A stretch of 64,000 bases of DNA from Candidatus Thermoplasmatota archaeon (GTDB lineage: Archaea > Thermoplasmatota > SW-10-69-26 > JACQPN01 > JAJPHT01), in assembly GCA_035540375.1 (NCBI GenBank), contig DATLGO010000102.1, positions 1-64,000 of the forward strand. The letters are read 5' to 3'. The notes beneath the pieces were generated by a model. That model saw only the letters and a list, made by a program, of their open reading frames with translations, did no database searches and was not told where the DNA came from. Shown in pieces: positions 16,261-24,382 of this stretch. Every line of letters begins with the position of its first letter. The first letter of the stretch is position 1. The position numbers were made by a program, and so were the translations under genes.

Positions 16261-18055
16261 ATGCCACGGCCGCGAAGACCGCGGGAGCGAGCGCGGGCAC
16301 CGGACGTTCCGGCAGCGCTTCGTCGGGGCCGCCTGGTTCGCCTCCGCCGGGGCCGCCGGTCCCGTTCGGCGGCGGACGCGTCGCGTTGCCGGCCGTGCCG
16401 TTGGTCGTCCCGTTCGAGGTTTCGTTCGAGACCGGAACGGGCGGCGGGATCTCGAATCCCGGAGCCCCGGGCAGGCTCGGGAAACCCTGGTACTCGAGGG
16501 AAAAGAGCGGCACGTTGCCGTCGTGCACGCGCGCGCCCTTCTGCGTCTTGAAGATCACGAGGGCGCCCTCGCGGCAGCCGATGTTCACCTTCGCGCGCTC
16601 GCAGTGCTCGGAGGGAGCCTTCCTCATGACCGGCACCACGACCTCGACGTGGCCGTCCGCGTCGACGTCCGCCGCGAAGGGACCGCGCGACGCGACCCAA
16701 CCGCCGTCGGGGAAGCCGACCCAGCCTTTCTTCTTCCCGTCCCGCGCGGAGTAGAACGAGAGGCCGTCCCGGCCTTGCTGCTCCTCCGCGAGAACCTCCG
16801 CGACGCCGTCGCCGTCGAGGTCGATGAGCGCGATGGCCTTGTTCGACCACGTCGAATCGACGCTCGTGCGCCAGAGCGTCTCGCCCGTCGTCGCCTCGAG
16901 CGCGAAGAGGTTGGCCTTGCCCGTCCTCTCCCATCGTCCGGGCTTGTGGCCGATGGTGTTCCAATCGAGGAACACGAGATCGAGGTCGCCGTCGCCGTCC
17001 ACGTCGTGCGGGACCGGCGCCATGTAGATGAGCGGGTTCGCCCACTCAGGCTGCTTGTACCACAACACCTTCCCGCGGTGGTCGAGCGCGGCGAGCTGAA
17101 CGTGGGAAGCCGCGCGGTTCTCCGGCGTGATGTCGCTCTCCTCGCTCGAGGAGTAGGGCCCGCCCGCGACGCCCCTTCCGCCCACGACGATCTCCTTCGT
17201 CCCGTCGCCGTCGAGATCCGCGACGAGCGGATGGACCGGGATCGAGCCCGGCCAGTTCGGCAGCCGGTAGCGCCACTTGAGGTCGCCCGTCTTCGCGTCC
17301 TGCACGATGACCTGGCCTCCATCGGTCGCGAACACGACCTCGAGCCTTCCGTCGCCGTCGAGGTCGTCCACGACGGGGCCGCCATTCCCGTCGCCGCGCA
17401 GGCCGCCCCACACGAACTTGCCCGTGGGGTCGAAGGCGTACTGTCCCGGCGTGCCGTCCGTCTGGAGGAACACCCACTGCTTGCCGTTGCCCTCGACGTC
17501 CGCGAGGAACGCGGCGCCGTCCGCGGAGGGCCATCCTCCGTAGGCGCGGCCGTCGTTGTATCGGAAATCGGGTTTCATCCACCGGGGATCGGGAAGGGCC
17601 CGCCAGAGCTCCTTGAACGCGAGCGTCCCGTTCGCGCTCCCCGCGGGATCGACCTCGAACACGGTGATCTCGCCCGCGCTGTTCACGACCACGAGATCCG
17701 CGCGCCCGTTGCCGTTCACGTCCCCGATCGCCACGCCGTTCTCGTCGCGCGCCGCCCAGCTGCGCGGGAGGTTGTTGTAGAGCTCCGCGAGGATGCGGCC
17801 GCTGACGGGATCGATGACGTAGACGCGGTGGTTGTCGCTCTGGGCGATGATCTCCATCCGCCCGTCGCGATTGAGATCGAAGAGGTTCGCCGCGTGCGTG
17901 TCGAACGCCTGGAAAGGAACGTCGGCGCCCGCGCTTCGCGAGTCGATCAGGCGGACGAACGTGAGGAGGGGGCGGTCCCCGTCGTCGACGGCGAGCGTGA
18001 CGACGGCCGGGAGGACGAGGCCGACGGCGACGAGCGCCGCGATGCGGGACACCAT
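16226..18055 (-). CDS. exported FG-GAP/VCBS-repeat beta-propeller protein
   Basis: A 609-residue surface protein. An N-terminal hydrophobic segment (about 5-22) is followed by several FG-GAP-like blades with calcium-binding loops: DLNRDGRMEII, DVNGNGRADLV, DLDGDGRLEVV, DLDGDGTKEIV, DVDGDGDLDLV, DLDGDGVAEVL and DVDADGHVEVV. Together they should form a Ca-dependent beta-propeller of about seven blades. A Pro/Gly/Asn/Thr-rich linker and a C-terminal membrane helix ending in Arg residues follow, suggesting cell-surface anchoring. Confidence 0.87.
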   Translation of the reverse strand: MVSRIAALVAVGLVLPAVVTLAVDDGDRPLLTFVRLIDSRSAGADVPFQAFDTHAANLFDLNRDGRMEIIAQSDNHRVYVIDPVSGRILAELYNNLPRSWAARDENGVAIGDVNGNGRADLVVVNSAGEITVFEVDPAGSANGTLAFKELWRALPDPRWMKPDFRYNDGRAYGGWPSADGAAFLADVEGNGKQWVFLQTDGTPGQYAFDPTGKFVWGGLRGDGNGGPVVDDLDGDGRLEVVFATDGGQVIVQDAKTGDLKWRYRLPNWPGSIPVHPLVADLDGDGTKEIVVGGRGVAGGPYSSSEESDITPENRAASHVQLAALDHRGKVLWYKQPEWANPLIYMAPVPHDVDGDGDLDLVFLDWNTIGHKPGRWERTGKANLFALEATTGETLWRTSVDSTWSNKAIALIDLDGDGVAEVLAEEQQGRDGLSFYSARDGKKKGWVGFPDGGWVASRGPFAADVDADGHVEVVVPVMRKAPSEHCERAKVNIGCREGALVIFKTQKGARVHDGNVPLFSLEYQGFPSLPGAPGFEIPPPVPVSNETSNGTTNGTAGNATRPPPNGTGGPGGGEPGGPDEALPERPVPALAPAVFAAVAFTVARALRRRS

Positions 18056-18109
18056 GGGCCCCGCACGCCGGTGGGGGCTGTTCGGCCCTTGTGGTACATC
18101 CCGCGGTGC

Positions 18110-19513
18110 CTATCGGGCACGGGGACGGGCCCTGAGCGCCACCGCGAGCGCCGCCACGAGCGCGGCCCACGCGAATCCGATGTCCGGCGTCGCGCGCGTC
18201 GGCGACCCGGCGCCCGCGCTCACGTGATCGGCGAGGGACGGGACCGTGAAGGCGTCGAGGATCTTCCCGTCGAGTCCGATCGCCGTCACGTTCACGACGT
18301 CGCCGTCGAACCGCATCGCGACCACGTGGTGCTCCTTCGCCCGCGCGGCCTCCCAGTCGGGCGCCGTCGCGTTGCGGAAGTCGTAGAGGCTGCGGCCGCC
18401 CCCGCCCGTCACGACGTACACGCTCCCGTGGGGGTCGACGCCCTTGCCGGCGACCATCGGCTTCGACCGCTCGTAGAGGTGGTCGTGGGCCTGGATCACG
18501 ATCTCGGGGCGATACTTCTCGAAGAGCGCGCCCCAAGCCTCGACGATCCGGGCCTGCCCCCCGTGGCGGCCGTCGCTCACCATGGGCTTGTGGAAGAAGG
18601 GGATCAGGAACCGAATATCGGGATCCGCGCGCGCGGCCGCGAACTCCCGCTCGATGAACGCGAGCTGCGCGGGGTTCACCTGGTCCGTGCAACCGTAGTG
18701 GTCGCCCGAGCCCCGCGAGATGGATTGGACGCACCACGCCTCCGTGTCGAGGGACACGAAGCGGGCATGGCCATACGTGAACGCGTAGTAGTGGGCCCCG
18801 GGCGCGGACGGCATCACCATGCGCGCGATGTACTCCTTGAGGTCGCGTTCCTCGTCGCCGTCGTGGTTCCCGAGCGCCGACATGTAGGGAACGCGCGAGG
18901 CGAGCGGTTCCACATGGCGCGCCCAGGTCTCCCAGTCCCCGTACGAGAGATCGCCCGGGTGGAGATGGAGCACGGGGTCGGCGTCGAGCGCGGCCTTCAC
19001 GGCGCGCGCGGGGGGCGACGCCGCGTCGGGCTCGCGCGTCGCCGTGCGGCCCACGCCCTGGTCGCCGTACGCCGTCACCACGAACGACGTCGCGTTCAAG
19101 GGCGCCGTGCGGAAGGTCATGGACTTCGTCCAGCCGGTGTTCTCGGATCCGACGCGGTAATGGTACTCGGTCGCGGGTTCAAGCCCGTGGAGGAAGGCGA
19201 CGAAAGCGACCGAGAAAAGGCTCGGCGAGGGGCGCGGCATCGCGTGCGCGCTCAGGCCGTAGGCGGCGGTCGTGCCGTATTCCACGTGCAGGTTCAGGCC
19301 CGACGTGGTCCACTGCCCGGCCCCCGACGTCCGGATGTGCCACATCACCGTCATCGTCCGGGCCGGGTCCGAGCCGTACGCGACGTGGACCCCCTCCGGG
19401 ACGAGCGGGGCGAGCGCGGGCGCCTGGGCGGAGGCTGGGGGAAGCGCGAGGACAAGGACCACAAGCAGGAGCGCGACCGTGCGCATGCGGGAGCCAGGCG
19501 CGAAGGGCTTCAT
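18110..19513 (-). CDS. exported purple acid phosphatase-like metallophosphoesterase
   Basis: The 467-residue protein has a signal peptide, an N-terminal fibronectin III-like domain (about residues 35-135) and a calcineurin-like phosphoesterase domain. The metal ligands appear in order: AYGDQG, GDLSYGDW, GNHD, FFHKP and AHDHLYER. This matches purple acid phosphatases, which hydrolyse phosphate monoesters at the cell surface. A hydrophobic helix with a basic end at the C-terminus suggests membrane anchoring. The gene lies 54 bp upstream of the FG-GAP gene, same strand; one mRNA is possible. Confidence 0.9.
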   Translation of the reverse strand: MKPFAPGSRMRTVALLLVVLVLALPPASAQAPALAPLVPEGVHVAYGSDPARTMTVMWHIRTSGAGQWTTSGLNLHVEYGTTAAYGLSAHAMPRPSPSLFSVAFVAFLHGLEPATEYHYRVGSENTGWTKSMTFRTAPLNATSFVVTAYGDQGVGRTATREPDAASPPARAVKAALDADPVLHLHPGDLSYGDWETWARHVEPLASRVPYMSALGNHDGDEERDLKEYIARMVMPSAPGAHYYAFTYGHARFVSLDTEAWCVQSISRGSGDHYGCTDQVNPAQLAFIEREFAAARADPDIRFLIPFFHKPMVSDGRHGGQARIVEAWGALFEKYRPEIVIQAHDHLYERSKPMVAGKGVDPHGSVYVVTGGGGRSLYDFRNATAPDWEAARAKEHHVVAMRFDGDVVNVTAIGLDGKILDAFTVPSLADHVSAGAGSPTRATPDIGFAWAALVAALAVALRARPRAR

Positions 19514-19631
19514 CTAGCTTTCCGGCGCGCATGGGAATCCGCGAGCGACGCGCGGCGGTTGCTGCGTTCGAAACCGGGGCGCCCGACGCCCGATCCCGAC
19601 CGATTCGGTCGCCTTCGTCGACCCGACGGCT

Positions 19632-20156
19632 TCAGGAAACCCCGGGCCGTTCGCGAAGTCCCTCGAGGATCGCGACCGCGACGGCGGCCGAGCCGAAGGC
19701 CCCCATCGATTCATCCCAGTAGTCCCACGCGATCGTGTGGGTCCCCTCGCCGGCCCGCTCGGCGAGTCGGAAGCCGACGTGCGACGCCGAGAGGTGGGCG
19801 ACGGCCTCCGCGAGGTTTTCGGTGCTTTGCTGGTCCCACCGCGCCTTGTAGGTTTCGCCCGGTTCGATCGTGAAGGTGGCGTGCAGGGCCCCCGGCCGGA
19901 ACACCCGATGTCCGAACGCGTCGCGAACGGTCCACGGATCGGAGGACATGAGCGTGATCGCGCCCGGCCCCTCGTTGCGGACCGTCATGATCACGGGCTC
20001 CGGCCAGCCGTTCGGCCCGATCTGATGGTATCCGTCGCGATCGACCGTGATCGTGATCCGCGCCGGGGCCGCCGGGGTCTCGGTCGCGAGGGCGGAGAGG
20101 GGCACGCCGAGGAGGAGGACGAAGCCGAGCGCGAGGAGGCGGAGCATGGGAAACAA
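19632..20156 (-). CDS. exported protein of unknown function
   Basis: A 174-residue protein with a clear signal peptide (about residues 4-24, cleavage after ALA). The mature part looks like a beta-sandwich domain: ITITVDRDGYH, PVIMTVRNEGPG, GALHATFTIEPGETYKARWDQQ and GTHTIAWDYWD. The fold and sequence resemble domains that contribute to extracellular protease-inhibitor or proteinase families (BsuPI-like), but I would not name one. It is on the same strand as the phosphatase gene, 118 bp upstream. Confidence 0.62.
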   Translation of the reverse strand: MFPMLRLLALGFVLLLGVPLSALATETPAAPARITITVDRDGYHQIGPNGWPEPVIMTVRNEGPGAITLMSSDPWTVRDAFGHRVFRPGALHATFTIEPGETYKARWDQQSTENLAEAVAHLSASHVGFRLAERAGEGTHTIAWDYWDESMGAFGSAAVAVAILEGLRERPGVS

Positions 20157-20302
20157 GGATCGACAGCCAGGCCGCCTTCCATGAAGGCACCGCCCGTGCG
20201 TCGAGCGCGGAGCCGATCGGGGCCGGCCTGAACGCCGAGGACGGATCCGAGCGGGGCCTGTCGCCGGTTCGGATTCGTTGGGGCGCCATCCCGTTCAACG
20301 GA

Positions 20303-20323
20303 ACGATCCGAGGGTACGGGGCC
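20303..20323. repeat. left copy of a 21-bp direct repeat
   Basis: This 21-bp block, centred on GATCCGAGGGTACGGGG, is repeated exactly at 22527-22547. Downstream bases also resemble each other (a CCCCGTTC/CCCCGTCC end). The two copies bracket a 2.2-kb segment containing a single gene of different base composition. Confidence 0.75.
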
Positions 20324-20421
20324 CTGACCCCGTCCAAGTGCTCGGGTGCTCGGCGACGGCGGCCCATCGAATCCGCATGGCGCGCAATCCACGTTCCGTG
20401 AAAAGGGGGCCGAGCGTGAGG

Positions 20422-22047
20422 TCAGCCGGATTCCGAGGGCAGGCGCGCGACGATGACATAAGGGCCGTCCCAAGATCGATCAAGGTAGGCGACGTTGAGT
20501 TGAGCGACACGTTCCAGTCCGATCGGGCGGCGCCAAGTCGCTTCGCCGTGAACCTCGATACATGACTCAGCGCCGTTCCTGTAGCAGACTCTCGCCGAGG
20601 CGCCCTCTGGCAAGCGGATTTCGATTTCGACTTCGCCTTGGGCACGCGAGGCGATCGAGTACCAATCGGAATAGTCCCCCTCCGACATCACGAGTTCAGC
20701 TTCGCATAGGCCCCCTTCCGGCAACGCGACGAGGTATTGGTTCGGAGCCGCATCGCGCCCGGATCCGCAGTCGCTCTGACCGCGAGGTTCGAAGGCCTCG
20801 ACGCGAAGGGCGTAGGCGCCCGACCCAGGGGCAAATCCCCATATGCTCAGCCGCCACGAGTGGGTTGCGGGCGCCTGGACGGGGAAGGATACACGCTCCC
20901 CCGAGGCGACCGTTGCGCAAGACGAGAGGACGCTCACGACATGAGCGCAGAAATAAACCGCCCCCTTGCCGTGGAATTCGAGATCCAGTCGAAGCGCCCT
21001 CGCCTCCGGGAACTCGAAAATGTCCTTCTCGTCCCCGTTGGCGTAATCGAGTTCACCAGCACACTCGACAAGGGATGACGACAAGACAACGGGTTGCCCG
21101 GACGATGCGTCCCGACCTCCGCCGCAATCGTCGTGCGGCTCGACCGAGCGCACGTCGATGCGATAATCCGTGGAACCGCTCGACGATAACGCCTCGACCA
21201 CCAACACGTAAAGGCGAGGCGCGGAAGCCATCCAGTATCGGCGGCCCGAGTCCGAATACTCATTGAAACACTCGACAGCAAACTGGGTCACATAGTCGAA
21301 AAGGCACGCTCGGACCACGGATCCGGGGCCCTTCGACAACGTGATTGTGACGGCTTCGCCCTCGGCGAAGTCGATCGCCAAGACATCGATCGGGTCGAAG
21401 GTATGATGAATTCCCCCGAGGCAGGAAGAAATGGTCGAGATGGGGGTTGCCGACGAGGCGTTTCGCCGGTCGCCGCCCGCATCACGTCCGGTGCCACAAT
21501 CATTCTCCGTGGGTACCATCGTGACCGTCAGCTCGAATCCATATCGTTTCCACGCGTTTTCATCGGTTGCGAGAATCGCCAGGCTCCAGTCCCCCGCCGC
21601 TTCGGCCGTCCACCGGATTCTACTCGACCCGCAACCGACCTTCGAACCGTCGGGCCGGTGGAGGCAGAACGAGGACGACGACGTCAAACCGGCCGTCCTC
21701 TCGACGAGCACGACCTCCCCCTCACGGACCGCCATTCGGTAGTAATCGGCGGAATCGCGAAGACCGAAATCGCCGACGCAGGCCGCAGGCGCCGCGATTC
21801 CGCGAGCCGCCGACTGCGAATCGCCCGCGTCGCCGAGGCCACCGCAATCCGCCTGGACGATGCCGAGGCCCACTGCCCCAATGTCCGGCAACGCAGGTGG
21901 GGCAACGCCCGCGGTGACGCCGGTGCCCGACCCTGAGCCCGGGGCTCCATCCCACGTGACAAGGCCGCGAACGTCGCCCGCTGGAAAGGCAGCGACGGAC
22001 CCTGTGCTGAGAAGGAATATCACCAGGACGGCCACACCGAGGCGCAT
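20422..22047 (-). CDS. exported protein with four Cys-containing PPC-like repeats
   Basis: A 541-residue protein with a signal peptide and four repeats, each opened by a cysteine motif: ADCGGLGDA, NDCGTGRDA, DDCGGGRDA and SDCGSGRDA. Each repeat ends in a beta-rich stretch containing a second cysteine (for example ACVGDFGLRDSADYYRM and LVECAGELDYANGDEKDIFEF), the pattern of bacterial pre-peptidase C-terminal (PPC) domains. No enzyme domain is attached. I chose the ATG at 22047, 24 nt from a TATA-like box; longer starts lack a signal peptide at the N-terminus. Codons are visibly less GC-biased than in the neighbours. Confidence 0.8.
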   Translation of the reverse strand: MRLGVAVLVIFLLSTGSVAAFPAGDVRGLVTWDGAPGSGSGTGVTAGVAPPALPDIGAVGLGIVQADCGGLGDAGDSQSAARGIAAPAACVGDFGLRDSADYYRMAVREGEVVLVERTAGLTSSSSFCLHRPDGSKVGCGSSRIRWTAEAAGDWSLAILATDENAWKRYGFELTVTMVPTENDCGTGRDAGGDRRNASSATPISTISSCLGGIHHTFDPIDVLAIDFAEGEAVTITLSKGPGSVVRACLFDYVTQFAVECFNEYSDSGRRYWMASAPRLYVLVVEALSSSGSTDYRIDVRSVEPHDDCGGGRDASSGQPVVLSSSLVECAGELDYANGDEKDIFEFPEARALRLDLEFHGKGAVYFCAHVVSVLSSCATVASGERVSFPVQAPATHSWRLSIWGFAPGSGAYALRVEAFEPRGQSDCGSGRDAAPNQYLVALPEGGLCEAELVMSEGDYSDWYSIASRAQGEVEIEIRLPEGASARVCYRNGAESCIEVHGEATWRRPIGLERVAQLNVAYLDRSWDGPYVIVARLPSESG

Positions 22048-22070
22048 GGCCTTGGCATGACATGGGAGAT

Positions 22071-22078
22071 TTATCAAA
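22071..22078 (-). promoter_or_regulatory. TATA-like box for the PPC-repeat protein
   Basis: On the minus strand it reads TTTGATAAATC, AT-rich within GC-rich DNA, 24 nt upstream of the ATG at 22047. This spacing supports leaderless initiation there. Confidence 0.6.
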
Positions 22079-22366
22079 GTTACGCTTGACATCTCATAAC
22101 CACGAGCCCATCCCCAAGAGGCGCATTGAGAAATCAACCACGCCACGCGCGAACCCCTCGACACAGGACGTGGCAAGCGTCCCGCGTTTCGACTCCGCCC
22201 GCATGAGTCGGGGGAGGGGGGCTTGCCTCACTCAGATGACGCGCGATATCGCGGCGCCGCGCGGGAGATGCCCGGATGGGCCCCGCATCGCACGCATCGC
22301 TGCTGCAGCGGCGGGGCTTCGCACGCCTCGATCACGCATCGCAGCCGTTGCAGGATCTCACGTTCC
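22079..22366. other. non-coding spacer upstream of the tRNA-derived repeats
   Basis: About 290 bp in which I see no gene or RNA. It holds alternating purine-rich and GC-rich stretches, including a GGGGGAGGGGGG run near 22210. Confidence 0.4.
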
Positions 22367-22624
22367 GGGGCCTCAGCCCCGTTCGGATTTCGCACGAAGG
22401 CGCACCGCCTTCGCGCGCATCCGCGCCGTAACGCGTGCATTTGCACGATCCGAGGGTACGGCCTCAGCCCCGTTCGCACGAAGGCGCACCGCCCACGCGC
22501 ATATCCGGCGCATCGCGTGCAATTGCACGATCCGAGGGTACGGGGCCTCAGCCCCGTTCGGATTCCGCACGAAGGCGCTGCGGCGCCTTCGTGCTCATCC
22601 GAACGGGTCTATCGACTCCGTCGA
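22367..22624. repeat. degenerate repeats derived from the tRNA-Gln 3' end
   Basis: Three imperfect copies (beginning near 22367, 22447 and 22529) share CCTCAGCCCCGTTCG followed by GCACGAAGGCGC. The AGCCCCGTTCGGA part matches the 3' end of the tRNA-Gln gene next door. Two copies are preceded by GATCCGAGGGTACGG, the core of the 21-bp direct repeat. The third copy continues into a perfect 12-bp hairpin, GCACGAAGGCGC with a TGCG loop (22567-22594). A shorter hairpin with stem CTATCGA and loop CTCCG adjoins the tRNA. Confidence 0.75.
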
Positions 22625-22697
22625 TAGCCCCGTTCGGATTCGAACCGAAGTCGCAGGATCCAAAGTCCCGCATGATTGGCCACTACACTACGGGGCT
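22625..22697 (-). tRNA. tRNA-Gln (anticodon TTG)
   Basis: The minus strand folds into a complete cloverleaf: acceptor AGCCCCG/CGGGGCT, D-arm with GTAGTGGCCAATC, anticodon loop CTTTGGA (TTG reads CAA), and T-arm GGTTCGAATC. The discriminator is A. No intron and no encoded CCA are seen. Its 3' end is the source of the repeat fragments that follow it. Confidence 0.96.
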
Positions 22698-22794
22698 CGC
22701 TGGCGTCCCCGGGTAGCGCGGCCGCGTTTTTAACCCCCTCGGTGGGCCTCCCGCGCGAGAACCCCCAAATACCGGCCCCGCCCTCGCGCGGAGC

Positions 22795-24030
22795 ATGGAC
22801 GTCGTCGTGGTCGGAGGCGGAGCCGCCGGCTTCTTCGGCGCCCTGCGCGCCGCCGGGCTCGGGGCCCGCGCGACGCTCCTCGAAGCGGGCGCCGAGCCGC
22901 TCGCGAAGGTCGCGATCTCCGGCGGCGGGCGCTGCAACGTGACGCACGCGCTCCACGACGCGGCCGCGTTCGTCGCGCACTACCCCCGCGGCGCGAAGGA
23001 GCTCCGGAGCGTCCTCGCGCGCTTCGCCGCGAAGGACACGATGGCCTGGTTCGAGGCGCGCGGCGTCGCGCTCAAGGTCGAGGCCGATAGGCGGGTCTTC
23101 CCCGTCTCCGACGACTCCGCCTCGATCGTGGACGCGCTCCTCGCCGAGGCTCGCGCGCTCGACGTCGACGTGCGCGCCCGCGCGCGGCCCGAGGCGGTCG
23201 AGCGCGACGGCGCGCGCTTCCGCATCGCCCTCAAGGGCGGCGGAACGATCGGGGCCGACCGCGTCCTCCTCGCGACGGGCTCCTCGCCCGCGGGGCACGC
23301 TCTCGCCGCGAAGCTCGGGCACACCATCGTCCCGCCCGTTCCTGCGCTCTTCAGCTTCGTCGTGCGCGACCCCCGTCTCGACGGCCTCGCGGGCCTCGCA
23401 GTCCCGCGCGTCCGCGCGACGCTCGCGTGCGATGGCCTCAAGAAGCCGGTCACGAAGGAGGGTCCGCTCCTCGTCACGCACCAGGGCCTCTCCGCGCACG
23501 CGGTGCTGCGCCTCAGCGCGGCCGCCGCACGCGAGCTCGCCGCGACGCGCTACGCGGCCGAGGTCGCGGTCGACTTCGCGCCCGATGCGACGGACGACGC
23601 GCTCCGCCTGGCCGCGGACGCCGCGCGCGCCGCGAATCCGCGCGGCACGATCGGCGCGCACGCGTTCGTCGACACGGTCCCGCGCCGCTTGTGGGACCGC
23701 CTCGTCGCGGCCGCCGGGATCGATCCGGCGACGCGCTGGAGCGAGGTCCCGAAGAAGGGGCTCCACGACCTCGTGGGCCAGCTCAAGCGCGCGCGCTTCG
23801 TCGTCTCGGGCCGCGGCGACTTCCGCGAGGAGATCGTGACCGCGGGCGGCGTCGCGCGGCGCGAGGTGGACTGGACGCGCATGGAATCGCGCCTCGTGCC
23901 AGGCCTCCACTTCGCGGGGGAAATCCTCGACGTGGACGGGCTCACGGGCGGGTTCAACCTGCAGAACGCGTGGAGCACGGGCTGGGTCGCGGGGAGCGCG
24001 ATGGCGGACCCCGTCACCCGTGGACCGTGA
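22795..24030 (+). CDS. FAD-dependent oxidoreductase, HI0933/BaiN-like family
   Basis: A 411-residue flavoprotein. The Rossmann dinucleotide site VVGGGAAGFFGALRAA begins at residue 4, followed by KVAISGGGRCNVTH, the family signature. RRVFPVSDDS, VLLATGSSP and the C-terminal VTAGGVARREVD and GEILDVDGLTGGFNLQNAWSTGWVAGS complete the pattern. Length and motif order are normal. The cellular reaction of most members is unknown. The 3' end overlaps the convergent hicB-like gene by 17 bp. Confidence 0.93.
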   Translation: MDVVVVGGGAAGFFGALRAAGLGARATLLEAGAEPLAKVAISGGGRCNVTHALHDAAAFVAHYPRGAKELRSVLARFAAKDTMAWFEARGVALKVEADRRVFPVSDDSASIVDALLAEARALDVDVRARARPEAVERDGARFRIALKGGGTIGADRVLLATGSSPAGHALAAKLGHTIVPPVPALFSFVVRDPRLDGLAGLAVPRVRATLACDGLKKPVTKEGPLLVTHQGLSAHAVLRLSAAAARELAATRYAAEVAVDFAPDATDDALRLAADAARAANPRGTIGAHAFVDTVPRRLWDRLVAAAGIDPATRWSEVPKKGLHDLVGQLKRARFVVSGRGDFREEIVTAGGVARREVDWTRMESRLVPGLHFAGEILDVDGLTGGFNLQNAWSTGWVAGSAMADPVTRGP

Positions 24031-24247
24031 CCGCGCGGATGTCCGCGCCCGAGAGCGCCGCGGTCTCGCGCGCTTCGCTGCGGCGCTCGTCGAGGATGCG
24101 CGCGAGCGCCTCGCCGAGGTTCTCGAGCACCTCCTTCTCGGTCGCGCCCTCCGCGAGCGCGCCGGGGATCTCGACGCATTCGGCGACGTAGCCGCCGAGG
24201 GGGTGGCCTTCGAGCAGGACCTGGTAGCGCATGGGGATGCGGGGCAT
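24014..24247 (-). CDS. HicB-like protein without a HicA partner
   Basis: A 77-residue protein with the HicB/UPF0150 fold pattern: MRYQVLLEGHPLGGYVAECVE, shown here as MRYQVLLEG and GGYVAECVEIPGALAEGAT, then a helix ENLGEALARILDERR. HicB usually neutralises the HicA toxin, but no hicA is adjacent and there is no C-terminal DNA-binding domain. It is probably a solitary member of the family. Starts at 24232, 24247 or 24274 are all possible. Confidence 0.7.
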   Translation of the reverse strand: MPRIPMRYQVLLEGHPLGGYVAECVEIPGALAEGATEKEVLENLGEALARILDERRSEARETAALSGADIRAVTVHG

Positions 24248-24382
24248 CGACCCCGAGACGCGTCGACCGCTCATGAGCCGCGTCCTGAAGTCGCCGGAGA
24301 GCGGGCCGGGAGCTCGACGGATCTTGCCGGACCCATGCCCGAAGCCACCAAGTTTACGTGAACCTATTCGATCCTTTGGGGC

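Noticed and set aside
16523-19873. 1116-residue plus-strand frame across the FG-GAP and phosphatase genes
   Set aside because: It is antiparallel to two genes with strong motifs and signal peptides, and its Val/Asp/Arg/His-rich translation is typical of complementary GC-rich coding DNA.
22210-22310. RNA gene in the GC-rich spacer upstream of the tRNA-Gln repeats
   Set aside because: Only short, overlapping GC pairings are present; no conserved RNA signature was found.
24014-24382. HicAB toxin-antitoxin pair
   Set aside because: Only a HicB-like frame is present. The flanking sequence on both strands contains no HicA-like dsRNA-binding fold.
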